Source of the DNA: Bifidobacterium boum
GTDB lineage: Bacteria; Actinomycetota; Actinomycetes; Actinomycetales; Bifidobacteriaceae
Reading direction: 5' to 3'
Assembly: GCF_000741535.1 (NCBI RefSeq)
Contig: NZ_JGYQ01000016.1
Location: 310,001-374,000, forward strand
DNA length: 64,000 bases
Shown: positions 25,415-34,240 of the stretch, piece by piece
Layout of the letters: every line of letters begins with the position of its first letter
Position numbering within the stretch: position 1 is the first letter of the stretch
The notes under the pieces: generated by a model
The model's input: the letters and a program-made list of their open reading frames with translations, nothing else
Told to the model about the DNA's origin: nothing
Databases searched by the model: none
Made by a program: the position numbers and the translations under genes

Positions 25415-26236
25415 TCAGGCGCCGGCTACGGTGGCCGCGTTCTGCGCGACGATTTGCAGCCCGGCTGCCGGTGTCGTAGGTGTTGCAGTATTTGCCCGTC
25501 GAGGCAGCAGCAGGCTCGGCATCTTCAAGCGCAGTGCGATATGCGGGGTATGGGCGGTGAAGCTCATGTTGCGTTCGATAGCCGCGAAGACACGTTCCAA
25601 GATGAAACTGAGCGCGACGAAGATGACAGCCGCTCCAGCGTAGGCTTCCATGGTGTGGAAGGTGGCGGCGCCCAAAGCCCTGGCCCTGCCTACCACATCG
25701 ACAACGCCGATGGTGAACGCCAAGGAGGTGTCCTGCAGCAAGGCGATGGTGGTCGTTCCGAAGGATGGCATGGCCACACGGATCATCTGCGGGAAAATGA
25801 CCTTCATATAGGTTTGTCGCTTGGTCAGGCCGCAGGCAATGCACGCGTCAGTTTGGGTTCGCGGAATGCTTTGAATGGACGCCCTGATTGTCTCTGACTG
25901 GAAGGCTGCGGTATTCAGTCCGTAAGCGATGTAGACGAACATCACTTTGTTCCAACCGGAAATATCGATGTGCAAGGTGGATTGCAGAAGAATCGGAACA
26001 CCGTAATACACAATGTAGAGCTGGACGAGAATCGGGGTGCCGCGGACGAACGAAACGAATACGGCGGCAATTTGGCTGAGGACGGGAATCCGTTCGATTC
26101 TGAGGAAGGCAATCAGGCTGCCGAGCAGCAGTCCGATGATTGTTGCGATAAGGACGATCATCAGGGTCACGGGAAGAACCGCGACAAGACGAGGGAAATC
26201 TTTCCCCACCAACGACCAGTTAAAGTATGCTGACAT
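25415..26236 (-). CDS. Amino acid ABC transporter permease, second subunit
   Basis: 273 residues from the ATG at 26236, chosen for its AAAGG ribosome site; eight more codons are possible. HisM/GlnP-type permease with the front segment FPRLVAVLPVTLMIVLIATI and the EAA loop (DACIACGLTKRQTYMKVIFPQM). A C-terminal extension of about 40 residues (TPTTPAAGLQIVAQ) is unusual. With the 236-residue permease it may form a heterodimeric channel. First gene of the seven-gene run. Confidence 0.9.
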   Translation of the reverse strand: MSAYFNWSLVGKDFPRLVAVLPVTLMIVLIATIIGLLLGSLIAFLRIERIPVLSQIAAVFVSFVRGTPILVQLYIVYYGVPILLQSTLHIDISGWNKVMFVYIAYGLNTAAFQSETIRASIQSIPRTQTDACIACGLTKRQTYMKVIFPQMIRVAMPSFGTTTIALLQDTSLAFTIGVVDVVGRARALGAATFHTMEAYAGAAVIFVALSFILERVFAAIERNMSFTAHTPHIALRLKMPSLLLPRRANTATPTTPAAGLQIVAQNAATVAGA

Positions 26237-26880
26237 GGTATCGCCTTTCTTTTCGTTCATCGCTCACCGGCGGCAGGTACCCCGGTCGCACTGCCGGCAC
26301 TTGCGGGCGCAGACGCCGGGGCGGGAATCCGTGTGCATCTTGGGTGCGCCCGGAAACCGTGGTCGATAACAGGAATAATGACTTCAATGCTGTGATCCTT
26401 TCCGAGGTGAAGTTGATAGTCATGTACCGTAAGAGGCACGGGTATCGACGAAATGCAGGAATCGTTTCCCGACGGTGACTTTCGTTTCGGTCCGATGAAT
26501 TCAGCCGCGCCGATACCGTTTCTAGCGCGAAGCATATCGTCGATTTCGCCACGATATTCGTGGTACAACTTCAGTATGGGGAGAACATCAGCAATGGGCG
26601 CACGCAGACACGATGGAATTCGTCATTCGTCACATGTCGGAAACACATGCACTGTGATGCTGTAGAACAACACGCGCGCCATATCGTGCCCCCCATCGTT
26701 ACAAGTTGTCTGGTGCATGCGCTCCGACCGATATCGACACCGCGAAATACCGCCGCATCGATACTATAGAAGCAGGCTTCGGCGCATTATGCGAGGCGAA
26801 GCGACATCGTGACGGCCATCCGGGCCAACCCGTATCGGAACGTCACGGCGTCTGTCATACAGCGAGCTCAAAGGAGCATT
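26237..26880. other. Divergent intergenic region; palindrome CCACGA-TAT-TCGTGG
   Basis: The region separates the ABC operon (minus) from rpiA (plus). A perfect 15-base palindrome with 6-base arms is at 26549-26563; it is a candidate operator for the amino acid operon. TACTAT near 26763 could be the rpiA -10. A long minus-strand leader, over 300 bases, would precede the permease if its promoter is near the palindrome. I did not recognise a T-box or riboswitch in it. No gene is supported. Confidence 0.4.
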
Positions 26881-27579
26881 ATGGACAAGGCACAGCAAGA
26901 CGCATTGAAGAAGGCTGCCGGCATCGAGGCCGCGAAGCTCATCCAGGACGGCATGATCGCCGGTCTCGGCACCGGTTCGACCGTGCGTTTCCTCGTGGAC
27001 GAGCTCGGCCGCCGCGTGCAGGAGGAAGGCCTCAAGTTCACCGGCGTCACCACCTCCCGCCGCACGCAGGAGCAGGCTGAAGGCTACGGTATCAAGATCG
27101 TGAACATCGACGATGTCGATCACATCGACATCACCATTGATGGCGCCGACGAAGTCGACAAGAACTTCAACGGCATCAAGGGCGGCGGCGCGGCTCTCCT
27201 GTGGGAGAAGATCGTGGCGATCAACTCCAACAAGGTCGTGTGGATTGTCGACCAGTCCAAGGTCGTCGACACCATCGGCAAGTTCCCGCTGCCGGTCGAG
27301 GTTATCCCCTTCGGCAACGGCCAGGTGATCCGCAAATTCGAGGCGAAGGGCTACAAGCCGACGCTGCGCCTCGACGCTGCAGGCAAGCCGGTGCTCACCG
27401 ACGAGAACGATTACGTCGTAGACCTGCACCTGGGGCGCATCGACCACCCGCAGGAGCTGGCAGAGGACCTCATCCACACCGTGGGCGTGGTGGAGCATGG
27501 TCTGTTCCTCAACATGGTCGACCAGGTCATCGTTGGCGATCCGGCCGGCCCCCGCACCCTGATCAACCCGAACAAGTAA
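26881..27579 (+). CDS. rpiA: Ribose-5-phosphate isomerase A
   Basis: 232 residues from the ATG at 26881 (AAAGGAGCATT before it). Interconverts ribose 5-phosphate and ribulose 5-phosphate, needed around the phosphoketolase shunt of this group. Signatures: [16 protein letters not shown] near the N terminus, [12 protein letters not shown] with the catalytic acids, and [14 protein letters not shown] with the catalytic lysine region. A longer frame starting at 26809 lacks a ribosome site. Confidence 0.96.
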   Translation: MDKAQQDALKKAAGIEAAKLIQDGMIAGLGTGSTVRFLVDELGRRVQEEGLKFTGVTTSRRTQEQAEGYGIKIVNIDDVDHIDITIDGADEVDKNFNGIKGGGAALLWEKIVAINSNKVVWIVDQSKVVDTIGKFPLPVEVIPFGNGQVIRKFEAKGYKPTLRLDAAGKPVLTDENDYVVDLHLGRIDHPQELAEDLIHTVGVVEHGLFLNMVDQVIVGDPAGPRTLINPNK

Positions 27580-27593
27580 CCCTGACCCGTTGC

Positions 27594-27660
27594 GGCGATT
27601 CGTGGAATCGCCACGACAGCCCGGCCTTATGTGTGGTACGAATCCGCCACACATAAGGCC
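27594..27660. terminator. Two hairpins after rpiA, the second with 14-bp perfect arms
   Basis: GCGATTC/GAATCGC (27595-27611) forms a short stem. GGCCTTATGTGTGG (27623-27636) and its complement (27647-27660) form a second, perfect stem. The inside of the second reads GTGTGG-N10-CCACAC, close to the family A core. A further half copy, CCGCCACACATAAG, lies at 27685-27698. No U tract follows, so termination is likely but not of the classical kind. Confidence 0.55.
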
Positions 27661-27785
27661 GTTATCATAACAGCCACTCGGGCACCGCCACACATAAGAG
27701 AGTCGGCGGATAAGCTGGGGATAAACTGAATAGGGTGCGTTGACGCACATCCAACCCGATCCCCTCTTATAGAAAGGCAAACCCC

Positions 27786-29087
27786 ATGACCGATATGACG
27801 GACGAATCCCAATCCATCGACACCATCTGTGTGCAGGGCGGCTGGCAGCCGAAGAACGGCGAGCCTCGTACGCCCCCGATCGTCCAATCCACCACCTTCA
27901 AATACACGAGCAGCGAGCAGATGTCTCGCCTATTCGACCTGTCGGAGTCCGGCTACTTCTACACCCGCCTGTCCAACCCGACGAACGATGTCGTAGCCAA
28001 GAAAATCTGCGAACTCGAAGGCGGCACCGCGGCCATCCTCACGAGCTCCGGCCAGGCGGCGAACTTCTTCGCCCTGTTCAACATCTGCTCCGCCGGCGAC
28101 CATATCGTCGCCTCGAACGCCATCTACGGCGGCACCTACAACCTCATCAATGTGACCATGCGCCGCATGGGCATCGACTGCACCTTCGTACACCCGGATT
28201 GCACGCCCGAAGAGCTCGAAGCCGCGTTCCAGCCCAATACGAAGGCCGTGTTCGGCGAATCCATCGCCAACCCCTCGCTGATGGTGCTGGACTTCGACAA
28301 GTTCGCCGCAGCCGCACACAACCATGGTGTGCCGTTGATCGTCGACAACACCTTCCCCACGCCTGTCAACTGCCGCCCCTTCAAGTACGGCGTTGATATC
28401 GTGACGCATTCGACCACCAAGTACATGGACGGCCACGGCTCGTGCGTGGGCGGTGCCATCGTGGATTCCGGCAATTTCGACTGGATGGCCCACGCCGACA
28501 AGTTCCCGGGCCTGACCACGCCCGACGATTCGTATCACGGCGTGACCTACGCCAAGGAGTTCGGCAACGGCGGCGCGTTCATCACCAAATGCGTGGCGCA
28601 GCTCATGCGCGACTTCGGCTCCATCCCCTCGCCGTTCAACGCGTGGATTCTCGGCCAGAATCTCGAGGATTTGGGATTGCGCATGCAGCGCCACTGCGAG
28701 AACGGCTACAAGGTCGCGAAGTTCCTTGAATCCGATCCACGTATCTCCTGGGTGAACCATCCGGGCCTCGAAACCGACACATACTACGAGCTCGCGAAGA
28801 AATACATGCCGAACGGCACGTGTGGTGTCATCGCCTTCGGTGTGCCCGGCGGCCGTGAGAAAGTCTCGGCGCTGCTCGACCATTTGAAGCTCGTGTCCAT
28901 CGCCACCCATGTGGCGGACTCGCGCTCCTGCATCCTGTACCCGGCAGGCACGACGCACCGTCAGCTCACCGAGGAGCAGCTCAAGGAGGCGGGTGTCGGC
29001 ATCGACCTCGTGCGTCTGAGCTGCGGTCTTGAAAGCGCCGACGATATCATCGCCGACTTGAAGCAGGCTATGGACGCGGTGCTCTGA
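27786..29087 (+). CDS. metY: O-acetylhomoserine (O-succinylhomoserine) sulfhydrylase family
   Basis: 433 residues of the Cys/Met metabolism PLP family. YTRLSNPTND starts the tetramer region, SSGQAANFFALFN binds phosphate, VDNTFPTPVNCRPFKYG contacts the ring, and the Schiff-base lysine is in THSTTKYMDGHGS. The long insert and the length are those of O-acetylhomoserine aminocarboxypropyltransferase, which joins sulfide to O-acetylhomoserine to give homocysteine for methionine synthesis, rather than the 380-residue cystathionine synthases. Ribosome site AGAAAGG. Closed by a strong terminator. Confidence 0.92.
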   Translation: MTDMTDESQSIDTICVQGGWQPKNGEPRTPPIVQSTTFKYTSSEQMSRLFDLSESGYFYTRLSNPTNDVVAKKICELEGGTAAILTSSGQAANFFALFNICSAGDHIVASNAIYGGTYNLINVTMRRMGIDCTFVHPDCTPEELEAAFQPNTKAVFGESIANPSLMVLDFDKFAAAAHNHGVPLIVDNTFPTPVNCRPFKYGVDIVTHSTTKYMDGHGSCVGGAIVDSGNFDWMAHADKFPGLTTPDDSYHGVTYAKEFGNGGAFITKCVAQLMRDFGSIPSPFNAWILGQNLEDLGLRMQRHCENGYKVAKFLESDPRISWVNHPGLETDTYYELAKKYMPNGTCGVIAFGVPGGREKVSALLDHLKLVSIATHVADSRSCILYPAGTTHRQLTEEQLKEAGVGIDLVRLSCGLESADDIIADLKQAMDAVL

Positions 29088-29133
29088 CATCCCGTGCGCA
29101 CGGTTTTCTGCGCAGTAATACCGTGAATAGCCG

Positions 29134-29177
29134 AACCGCGAACGGATGGTAATCCCGCCCGTTCGCGGTTTTCTTTC
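29134..29177 (+). terminator. Intrinsic terminator of metY
   Basis: AACCGCGAACGG (29134-29145) pairs with CCGTTCGCGGTT (29159-29170), followed by TTCTTTC. Confidence 0.85.
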
Positions 29178-29205
29178 TCGGCGTGCGGTCACCAAATCAG
29201 GTTGC

Positions 29206-29294
29206 GTATGCCCGGACATTCGCAACCTGACGGATACCATCGGACACTACCTTCTTCCACAGCGTTTTCGCGGGCCCCGCATGTCCGGACATAT
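29206..29294. repeat. Family B palindrome pair, spacing exactly 73 bp
   Basis: GTATGCCCGGACATTC is centred at 29213.5 and GCATGTCCGGACATAT at 29286.5, 73.0 bases apart, the same core and period as at 7142-7304. A lone TCCGGA core follows at 29343. No coding sequence is present between metY and the bS22 terminator. Confidence 0.75.
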
Positions 29295-29384
29295 ACAACA
29301 TGCCTATGCGTCCTCTTGCCAACCGGTTACGCCAAAGCCGCGTCCGGATGTCACCAGTTCAAGGCAGCCGCTCCGGCAGCAATG

Positions 29385-29408
29385 AAAAAGCCCCTCCGAA
29401 GAGGGGCC
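29385..29408 (-). terminator. Intrinsic terminator of the bS22 gene
   Basis: On the minus strand GGCCCCTC-TTCG-GAGGGGCT is followed by TTTTT (29389-29385): a tetraloop stem with a U tract. Confidence 0.88.
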
Positions 29409-29456
29409 TGAGCTGTGAGCTACTCGCAAATATGCGCGAGGCTTCACCGGGCAAGA

Positions 29457-29546
29457 CTACTTGCGCTGGTGACGAGTCTTACGCAGCAGTTTGCGGTGCT
29501 TCTTCTTGCTCATCCGCTTGCGGCGCTTCTTGATGACAGAACCCAT
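29457..29546 (-). CDS. bS22-type mini ribosomal protein (AURKAIP1/COX24 domain)
   Basis: A 29-residue, very basic peptide starting MGSVIKKRRKRMSKKKHRKL and ending RHQRK. This is the AURKAIP1/COX24-domain protein now recognised as an extra small-subunit ribosomal protein in actinobacteria. It begins at the ATG at 29546 and ends with TAG at 29457, with its own strong terminator 50 bases downstream. It is easily missed because of its size. Confidence 0.9.
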   Translation of the reverse strand: MGSVIKKRRKRMSKKKHRKLLRKTRHQRK

Positions 29547-29660
29547 CTGAAGCCTCCATTCTTATTACCGAAAGTTTGCAACTCGCCTAATACTACACGT
29601 ATTCGGCGACTTTGGATAACGACATTCCGTTGGCGCGCGTGAAAATACTGCCGGATCCTG

Positions 29661-30302
29661 TTACAGCGGGAATTTTTGGCAGAAAGTCGTCACCGCGTCA
29701 CTCGGACCGTTCGCTTGGAACACCGCGGTATCGTTGATCCAGACAGCGACCGCTTTCTTGCTGTCGGACGCATCCTTGCGGATCACATAGCTACCGGTGT
29801 TCTTGCCGCCGACTTTCACATTGCCGGATGCGATCTCGTCACCGCTGAGCGATGCGGTCAGCGCCGTATATTGTTTCTTCGCATCATCCGCACTGGACCA
29901 TTGCGCGGTGATCAACGCGATATTCTTCGTGTCATCCCCGGTGGAATACGTCATCGTGTATTCTTCCAACGGCGACGCGGATGTCCAGTTCGCGCTCGGG
30001 TTGGCGTCGGTACGCGCATAATTAACCACGCTGTCCGGCATGGCTTTCAGCAGACTCGTCGCGTCAGCGGGCAGTGCTTTCGCTGAAATCGTTGGGGTTG
30101 ATGGCGTTTTCGGTGCGGCAGATTTTTTGGTGCCGCTCGCCGTGGAACTGGTTGTCGGCGTGTCCGCCGGCGTTGTCGCCTTGTTGAGCGCCCAGCCTGG
30201 CCAGATGAATGCTGACAGCAGTGCCAGCACGATGACCACCGCCGCCACTGCGATCACTGCAGTGAGCTTGCCATGGGATGAGGATTGTTCAGTGTTCGCC
30301 AT
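29661..30302 (-). CDS. Membrane-anchored hypothetical protein with Thr/Ser/Pro linker
   Basis: 213 residues from the ATG at 30302 (an alternative ATG is at 30311). One N-terminal membrane segment (residues about 13-33, LTAVIAVAAVVIVLALLSAF), a Thr/Ser/Lys/Pro linker of about 40 residues, then an extracellular domain of about 140 residues (TMTYSTGDDTKNIALITAQW and SYVIRKDASDSKKAVAVWIN). No family is recognised. It is divergent from radA and has no ribosome site; GAGAAT a few bases upstream allows leaderless initiation. Conserved-looking but of unknown role. Confidence 0.8.
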   Translation of the reverse strand: MANTEQSSSHGKLTAVIAVAAVVIVLALLSAFIWPGWALNKATTPADTPTTSSTASGTKKSAAPKTPSTPTISAKALPADATSLLKAMPDSVVNYARTDANPSANWTSASPLEEYTMTYSTGDDTKNIALITAQWSSADDAKKQYTALTASLSGDEIASGNVKVGGKNTGSYVIRKDASDSKKAVAVWINDTAVFQANGPSDAVTTFCQKFPL

Positions 30303-30388
30303 AGGGTTCATTCTCGCACAGCGGCATGACGCACGCCCGATGCCTTGCGGGTGGCGCAATGTCGTGAAAGTTCGCTAGCTTCGGCACT

Positions 30389-31813
30389 ATGGCAAAGACT
30401 ACGACGCAGTTTGTGTGCACCGAATGCGGTTGGAACGGGCCCAAATGGTACGGCCGCTGCCCTGAATGCGGCCAGTGGGGGACGGTCGAAGAGTTCCATG
30501 AGGCGCGGCCCGCCGCCAAATCGCGTACTGCAGCGCCGGGACGGACTTCACGCACGCAAGCGCAAACCGTGGTGGGCGAGGGCACGGTCAAACCGATCAG
30601 CGAGGTCGGCATGGAAAGCGTCACCCGTATCCCCACGGGTTTCGGCGAATTCGACCGCGTATTGGGCGGCGGCATCGTCCCCGGATCCGTGGTACTGGTC
30701 GCCGGCGAGCCGGGTATCGGCAAGTCCACGCTCCTGTTGGAAACCGCGGGGAATGTGGCGCGCGCCAACCCGGACGGCACCGTACTGTACTTGTCTGGCG
30801 AGGAATCTCAAGCGCAGGTGCGGATGCGTGCATCCCGCATCGACGCGGTGCAGAACAACCTCCTGCTCGCTTCAACCACTGATCTGGCCACGGTACTCGG
30901 TCTGATCGCGCAGGAACATCCGCGACTTGCCATCGTCGATTCCGCGCAAACCATCGTTTCTCAGGATGTCGATGGCATCTCGGGCGGATCCACGCAGGTG
31001 CGTGAAGTCGCGAGTGCACTCATTGATACCGCAAAAAACCTTGATATCCCTATTGTTCTGGTCGGTCATGTCACCAAGGACGGTTCTATTGCAGGGCCGC
31101 GCACATTGGAGCATCTGGTCGACGTGGTCTGCCAGTTCGAAGGCGATACGCAGACCGCGCTGCGCATGCTGCACGCGGTGAAGAACCGGTTCGGTCCGAC
31201 CGATGAGGTCGGATGCTTTGACATGAGCGGCGAAGGCATCGAGGAGGTCGCCGACCCGTCCGGCTTGTTCCTGTCCGCTTCACAGGAAACGGTGGATGGT
31301 ACATGCGTGACATTCACGTTAGATGGGCATCGTAGCCTGCCGATCGAGTTGCAGGCGCTTGTCACCAAATCCGTGCTGCCGACGCCGCGTCGTGCGGTTA
31401 ATGGTGTGGACGGGAACCGCCTGGCGATGCTGACCGCCGTTCTGTACCGTCACGGCAAGGTGAATCTGCTTGCCAACGATGTGTATGTTTCGACGATTGC
31501 GGGGGCATCCGCCAAGGAGCCGGCATGTGATCTGGCGATTGTGGCGGCGTTGGCGAGCGCTGCGACCGGTACGCCGATCGCACGCACGACCTGTGCGATC
31601 GGGGAGATTTCACTGACCGGTCAAGTGCGTCCTGTTCCCCAGCTGGCTCACCGGCTGGCTGAGGCCGCACGGCTCGGGTTCACGCGTGCCGTTGTGCCGG
31701 CGACCCGTTCCGGTAAGCGGCACGCCGGTTCCGCTCCCAAAGGTATTGACTTGGTTGAGGTGACGTCGTTGCGCGACGCGTTGGATGCGCTGGGACTTCG
31801 CAACAGTCGATGA
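30389..31813 (+). CDS. radA: DNA repair protein RadA
   Basis: 474 residues. N-terminal zinc finger with C10, C13, C24 and C27 (CTECGWNGPKW...CPECGQW), RecA-like ATPase with Walker A GEPGIGKSTL, the RadA-specific KNRFGPTDEVG motif, and a C-terminal Lon-like fold (SLTGQVRPVPQLAHRLAEA). It acts in branch migration during recombinational repair. It starts without a ribosome site. Confidence 0.96.
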   Translation: MAKTTTQFVCTECGWNGPKWYGRCPECGQWGTVEEFHEARPAAKSRTAAPGRTSRTQAQTVVGEGTVKPISEVGMESVTRIPTGFGEFDRVLGGGIVPGSVVLVAGEPGIGKSTLLLETAGNVARANPDGTVLYLSGEESQAQVRMRASRIDAVQNNLLLASTTDLATVLGLIAQEHPRLAIVDSAQTIVSQDVDGISGGSTQVREVASALIDTAKNLDIPIVLVGHVTKDGSIAGPRTLEHLVDVVCQFEGDTQTALRMLHAVKNRFGPTDEVGCFDMSGEGIEEVADPSGLFLSASQETVDGTCVTFTLDGHRSLPIELQALVTKSVLPTPRRAVNGVDGNRLAMLTAVLYRHGKVNLLANDVYVSTIAGASAKEPACDLAIVAALASAATGTPIARTTCAIGEISLTGQVRPVPQLAHRLAEAARLGFTRAVVPATRSGKRHAGSAPKGIDLVEVTSLRDALDALGLRNSR

Positions 31814-31833
31814 ATCTGCGCGTGGAAGGGCGA

Positions 31834-31873
31834 TCCGGGTGTATGTCCCGCAGAACGGTTTGCACCCGGGTTT
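31834..31873. terminator. Hairpin between convergent radA and ribF
   Basis: CCGGGTG (31835-31841) pairs with CACCCGG (31863-31869) across a 21-base loop with further internal pairing. GTTTATCC follows on the plus strand. Placed between two convergent stop codons. Confidence 0.45.
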
Positions 31874-31881
31874 ATCCATGC

Positions 31882-33153
31882 TTATTGCGCGTCTTGTGCG
31901 GCTTCTTCGGCTTGTTTCGCGTTGACGGCGAGTTCGGCTTTCAGAGCGTCCACGGAATCGAATTTGATTTGCGGGCGCAGGAATCCGGTGAATTCGACGC
32001 GGACGCGATGCCCATACAAGTCAAGCCAATCGTCGGTCACCGCGTAGGCTTCGACGACACGCTCCGGTTCGCCGTGTCCGGTTTCAAACGTCGGCTTGGT
32101 GCCGATGGAGATGGCCGCCGGCCAGCGGTACGGCGAGTGGGGGGCGAGGCGAGAGCGAACCGAAGTGAGATCCAACGGCTGCGGGATGCTCGCAGCCGGC
32201 GTGATGCCGCCTACTTCTGTGATGGCGTTCGTAGCGTTTGCGGCGTTCGCGGTATCGTTGTCCGGTTCGCCAAGGTCGACCAGCCAGCCGGCGTACACGC
32301 CGTCCACCGGCAGGTATCCGTCGATGGCTGTGTCAAGGTTCGCTGTCGGGAAGCCGATGTTGCGGCCACGCTGCTCACCGTGGATGATGGTGCCTTCGAT
32401 GCCGTGCGGCGCACCGAGGATGGCGTTCGCATCCTTGATGCGTCCTTGGGACAGCAGGTAGCGGACGTTCGACGAACTCCATACTCGCGCCTGCTTGGCT
32501 TGATGGCTTTTGCTCCATGCGCGTAGCTGGGCTTTGGTCATGCCGTCGGTCGGGTCTTTCGGCTCACCCGGCTCCTGCGGGGCGGCATACGAGATATCCT
32601 GCGGGATACGCGTGTAGCCGGGTCCGCGATCGTCGACGATATCCAGTTCGAACACGCCGGTGGCGAGCGCAAGATTTTCGATTGCTTTCACATCGCCGGT
32701 TCGCCCTGCTCCCATGTGCGCGTCCTGTCCCAACACCAGGGTTCGCATGCCGAGCTTGCCGACCAGCTGACCGAGGAAGAAACGGAAGGATTTCGCGGCG
32801 AACGCGAGCGTGTACTGTACGAGCAGCACGTGGTCTACGCCGAGTTCAGCCATGACGCGCAAACGCTGGTCGATGCCCATGAGCTGTTCGGGATCGGTGA
32901 TATCCGCTGGCGCTTGTTCACCATGATGGGTTTTCGCGTACTGGTGGATGACGCCCGGCCGGGGGGTGAACAGGATGACGACGGAGAAGGCGTCGTTGTC
33001 GTTGGCGAGTTCGACGGTTCTTCCGATCACCGCACGATGCCCGTTGTGCATGCCGTCGAATGATCCGACCGTGACGACGGATTTGCGGTTGACGCTTAAG
33101 GTCGGCCAAGTGACCAGGCCGCTGCTGTCGGGAACCAGGTTGGTGATGTTCAT
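31882..33153 (-). CDS. ribF: Bifunctional riboflavin kinase / FMN adenylyltransferase
   Basis: 423 residues from the ATG at 33153 (AGAGGAACAGC before it). The N-terminal FAD synthetase part has the nucleotidyl transferase motif GSFDGMHNGHRAVI, and the C-terminal flavokinase part has GRNIGFPTANL and GVYAGWL. It makes FMN and then FAD. Two inserts make it longer than the usual 310-330 residues: one in the middle around 205-235 (PQEPGEPKDPTDGMTKAQLR) and one after GVYAGWL (about 305-345, Ala/Asn/Thr-rich), splitting the flavokinase domain. Last gene of the nusA-infB block, 71 bases after truB. Confidence 0.93.
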   Translation of the reverse strand: MNITNLVPDSSGLVTWPTLSVNRKSVVTVGSFDGMHNGHRAVIGRTVELANDNDAFSVVILFTPRPGVIHQYAKTHHGEQAPADITDPEQLMGIDQRLRVMAELGVDHVLLVQYTLAFAAKSFRFFLGQLVGKLGMRTLVLGQDAHMGAGRTGDVKAIENLALATGVFELDIVDDRGPGYTRIPQDISYAAPQEPGEPKDPTDGMTKAQLRAWSKSHQAKQARVWSSSNVRYLLSQGRIKDANAILGAPHGIEGTIIHGEQRGRNIGFPTANLDTAIDGYLPVDGVYAGWLVDLGEPDNDTANAANATNAITEVGGITPAASIPQPLDLTSVRSRLAPHSPYRWPAAISIGTKPTFETGHGEPERVVEAYAVTDDWLDLYGHRVRVEFTGFLRPQIKFDSVDALKAELAVNAKQAEEAAQDAQ

Positions 33154-33223
33154 GCTGTTCCTCTTGTGATTGTCCCGAAATTCTTGGATTTCTTCGTTAT
33201 GCTGCGTCCACTCTAGCAAAAGT

Positions 33224-34240
33224 TCAGGCGTCTGGGAATAGTGCCGGAAATACTACTGTCGGGTGGGATTGTGACGGCGTCTTGGTGTCGGGGATGATAA
33301 TGGCGACCACGTCTTCTTCCCGGCCGGCCGGATGGGCGATGGCCGCGGTGGCGTCAGGCACGGTCACGTCGATACTGCGACCGTAGCGCAAATCCCGCGC
33401 CTGACCGTCCGTGATATCCACGGCCGGCATGGTCATGCGTGCCGCTTGCCCCATCGTCAGGGACGCATCCAGCAACTGTTCTTTGGTGACACCGAGCCGG
33501 GCTTTCATACGGGTTTCATGCCGTCCGTCGCGTGTGGTGAAACTGTATTCCTCGCTGCGTGCGGTCAGGACATGCGGCCCTTCGACGCTGAACGCGCCGA
33601 CGCGGGTGCGCCGCAACCGGGTGAGGTATCCCCCGACCCCGAGCATGTTGCCAAGATCGCGGGCGAGCGCACGAATATACGTTCCCGCCGAGCAGGTGAC
33701 ACGTACATCGACATCCCGTGTGCCCTGCGCTGCATCCGGTTCATGGACGGCAAGCACGTCGAAGCTGTCGATGGTCACCTGGCGAGGCTCGAGAACCACA
33801 TCCCTGCCTTCGCGGGCAAGGTCATACGCGTGTTTGCCGTTGATTTTCACCGCGGAATACGCGCTGGGAATCTGGCTGATCTCACCCAGCAGGTGGGCGC
33901 TGATCGTCTGTTCGATTGCTTCCCGGGAGAGCGCTGCGACCTGTGCGCGCACGTGTTCGCGCTCCCCTGCCGGCCACACGACGATTTCGCCTTCGGCATC
34001 CTCGGTCGTAGTGCGTTGTCCGAGCCTGATGGTCGCCTCGTAGGTTTTATGATGGTCGACGATGTAGTTGAGCAGCCGTGTGGCGTGTCCGAAACCGACG
34101 ACGAGCACGCCGGTAGCCATCGGATCGAGAGTACCGGCGTGGCCGACGCGTTTCACGTGGAGCACGGAACGAACCGCGGCGACAACATCATGACTGGTGA
34201 CGCCTTGCGGCTTGTCGATGACGACGAGACCGTCAGGCAT
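33224..34240 (-). CDS. truB: tRNA pseudouridine-55 synthase
   Basis: 338 residues. It makes pseudouridine 55 in the T loop of tRNAs. Catalytic aspartate D39 in GHAGTLDPMATGVL, preceded by DKPQGVTSHDVV; the later YDLAREG and SAGTYIRALARDLG motifs are in place. The start overlaps the end of rbfA by eight bases, the usual arrangement. The C-terminal part after about 300 is extended. Confidence 0.95.
   Translation of the reverse strand: MPDGLVVIDKPQGVTSHDVVAAVRSVLHVKRVGHAGTLDPMATGVLVVGFGHATRLLNYIVDHHKTYEATIRLGQRTTTEDAEGEIVVWPAGEREHVRAQVAALSREAIEQTISAHLLGEISQIPSAYSAVKINGKHAYDLAREGRDVVLEPRQVTIDSFDVLAVHEPDAAQGTRDVDVRVTCSAGTYIRALARDLGNMLGVGGYLTRLRRTRVGAFSVEGPHVLTARSEEYSFTTRDGRHETRMKARLGVTKEQLLDASLTMGQAARMTMPAVDITDGQARDLRYGRSIDVTVPDATAAIAHPAGREEDVVAIIIPDTKTPSQSHPTVVFPALFPDA

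Noticed and set aside
26240..26560. SAM, T-box or other riboswitch before the amino acid operon
   Set aside because: I looked on the minus strand for T-box (GGTGG/specifier) and SAM-I patterns and found none. Needs a covariance model to exclude.
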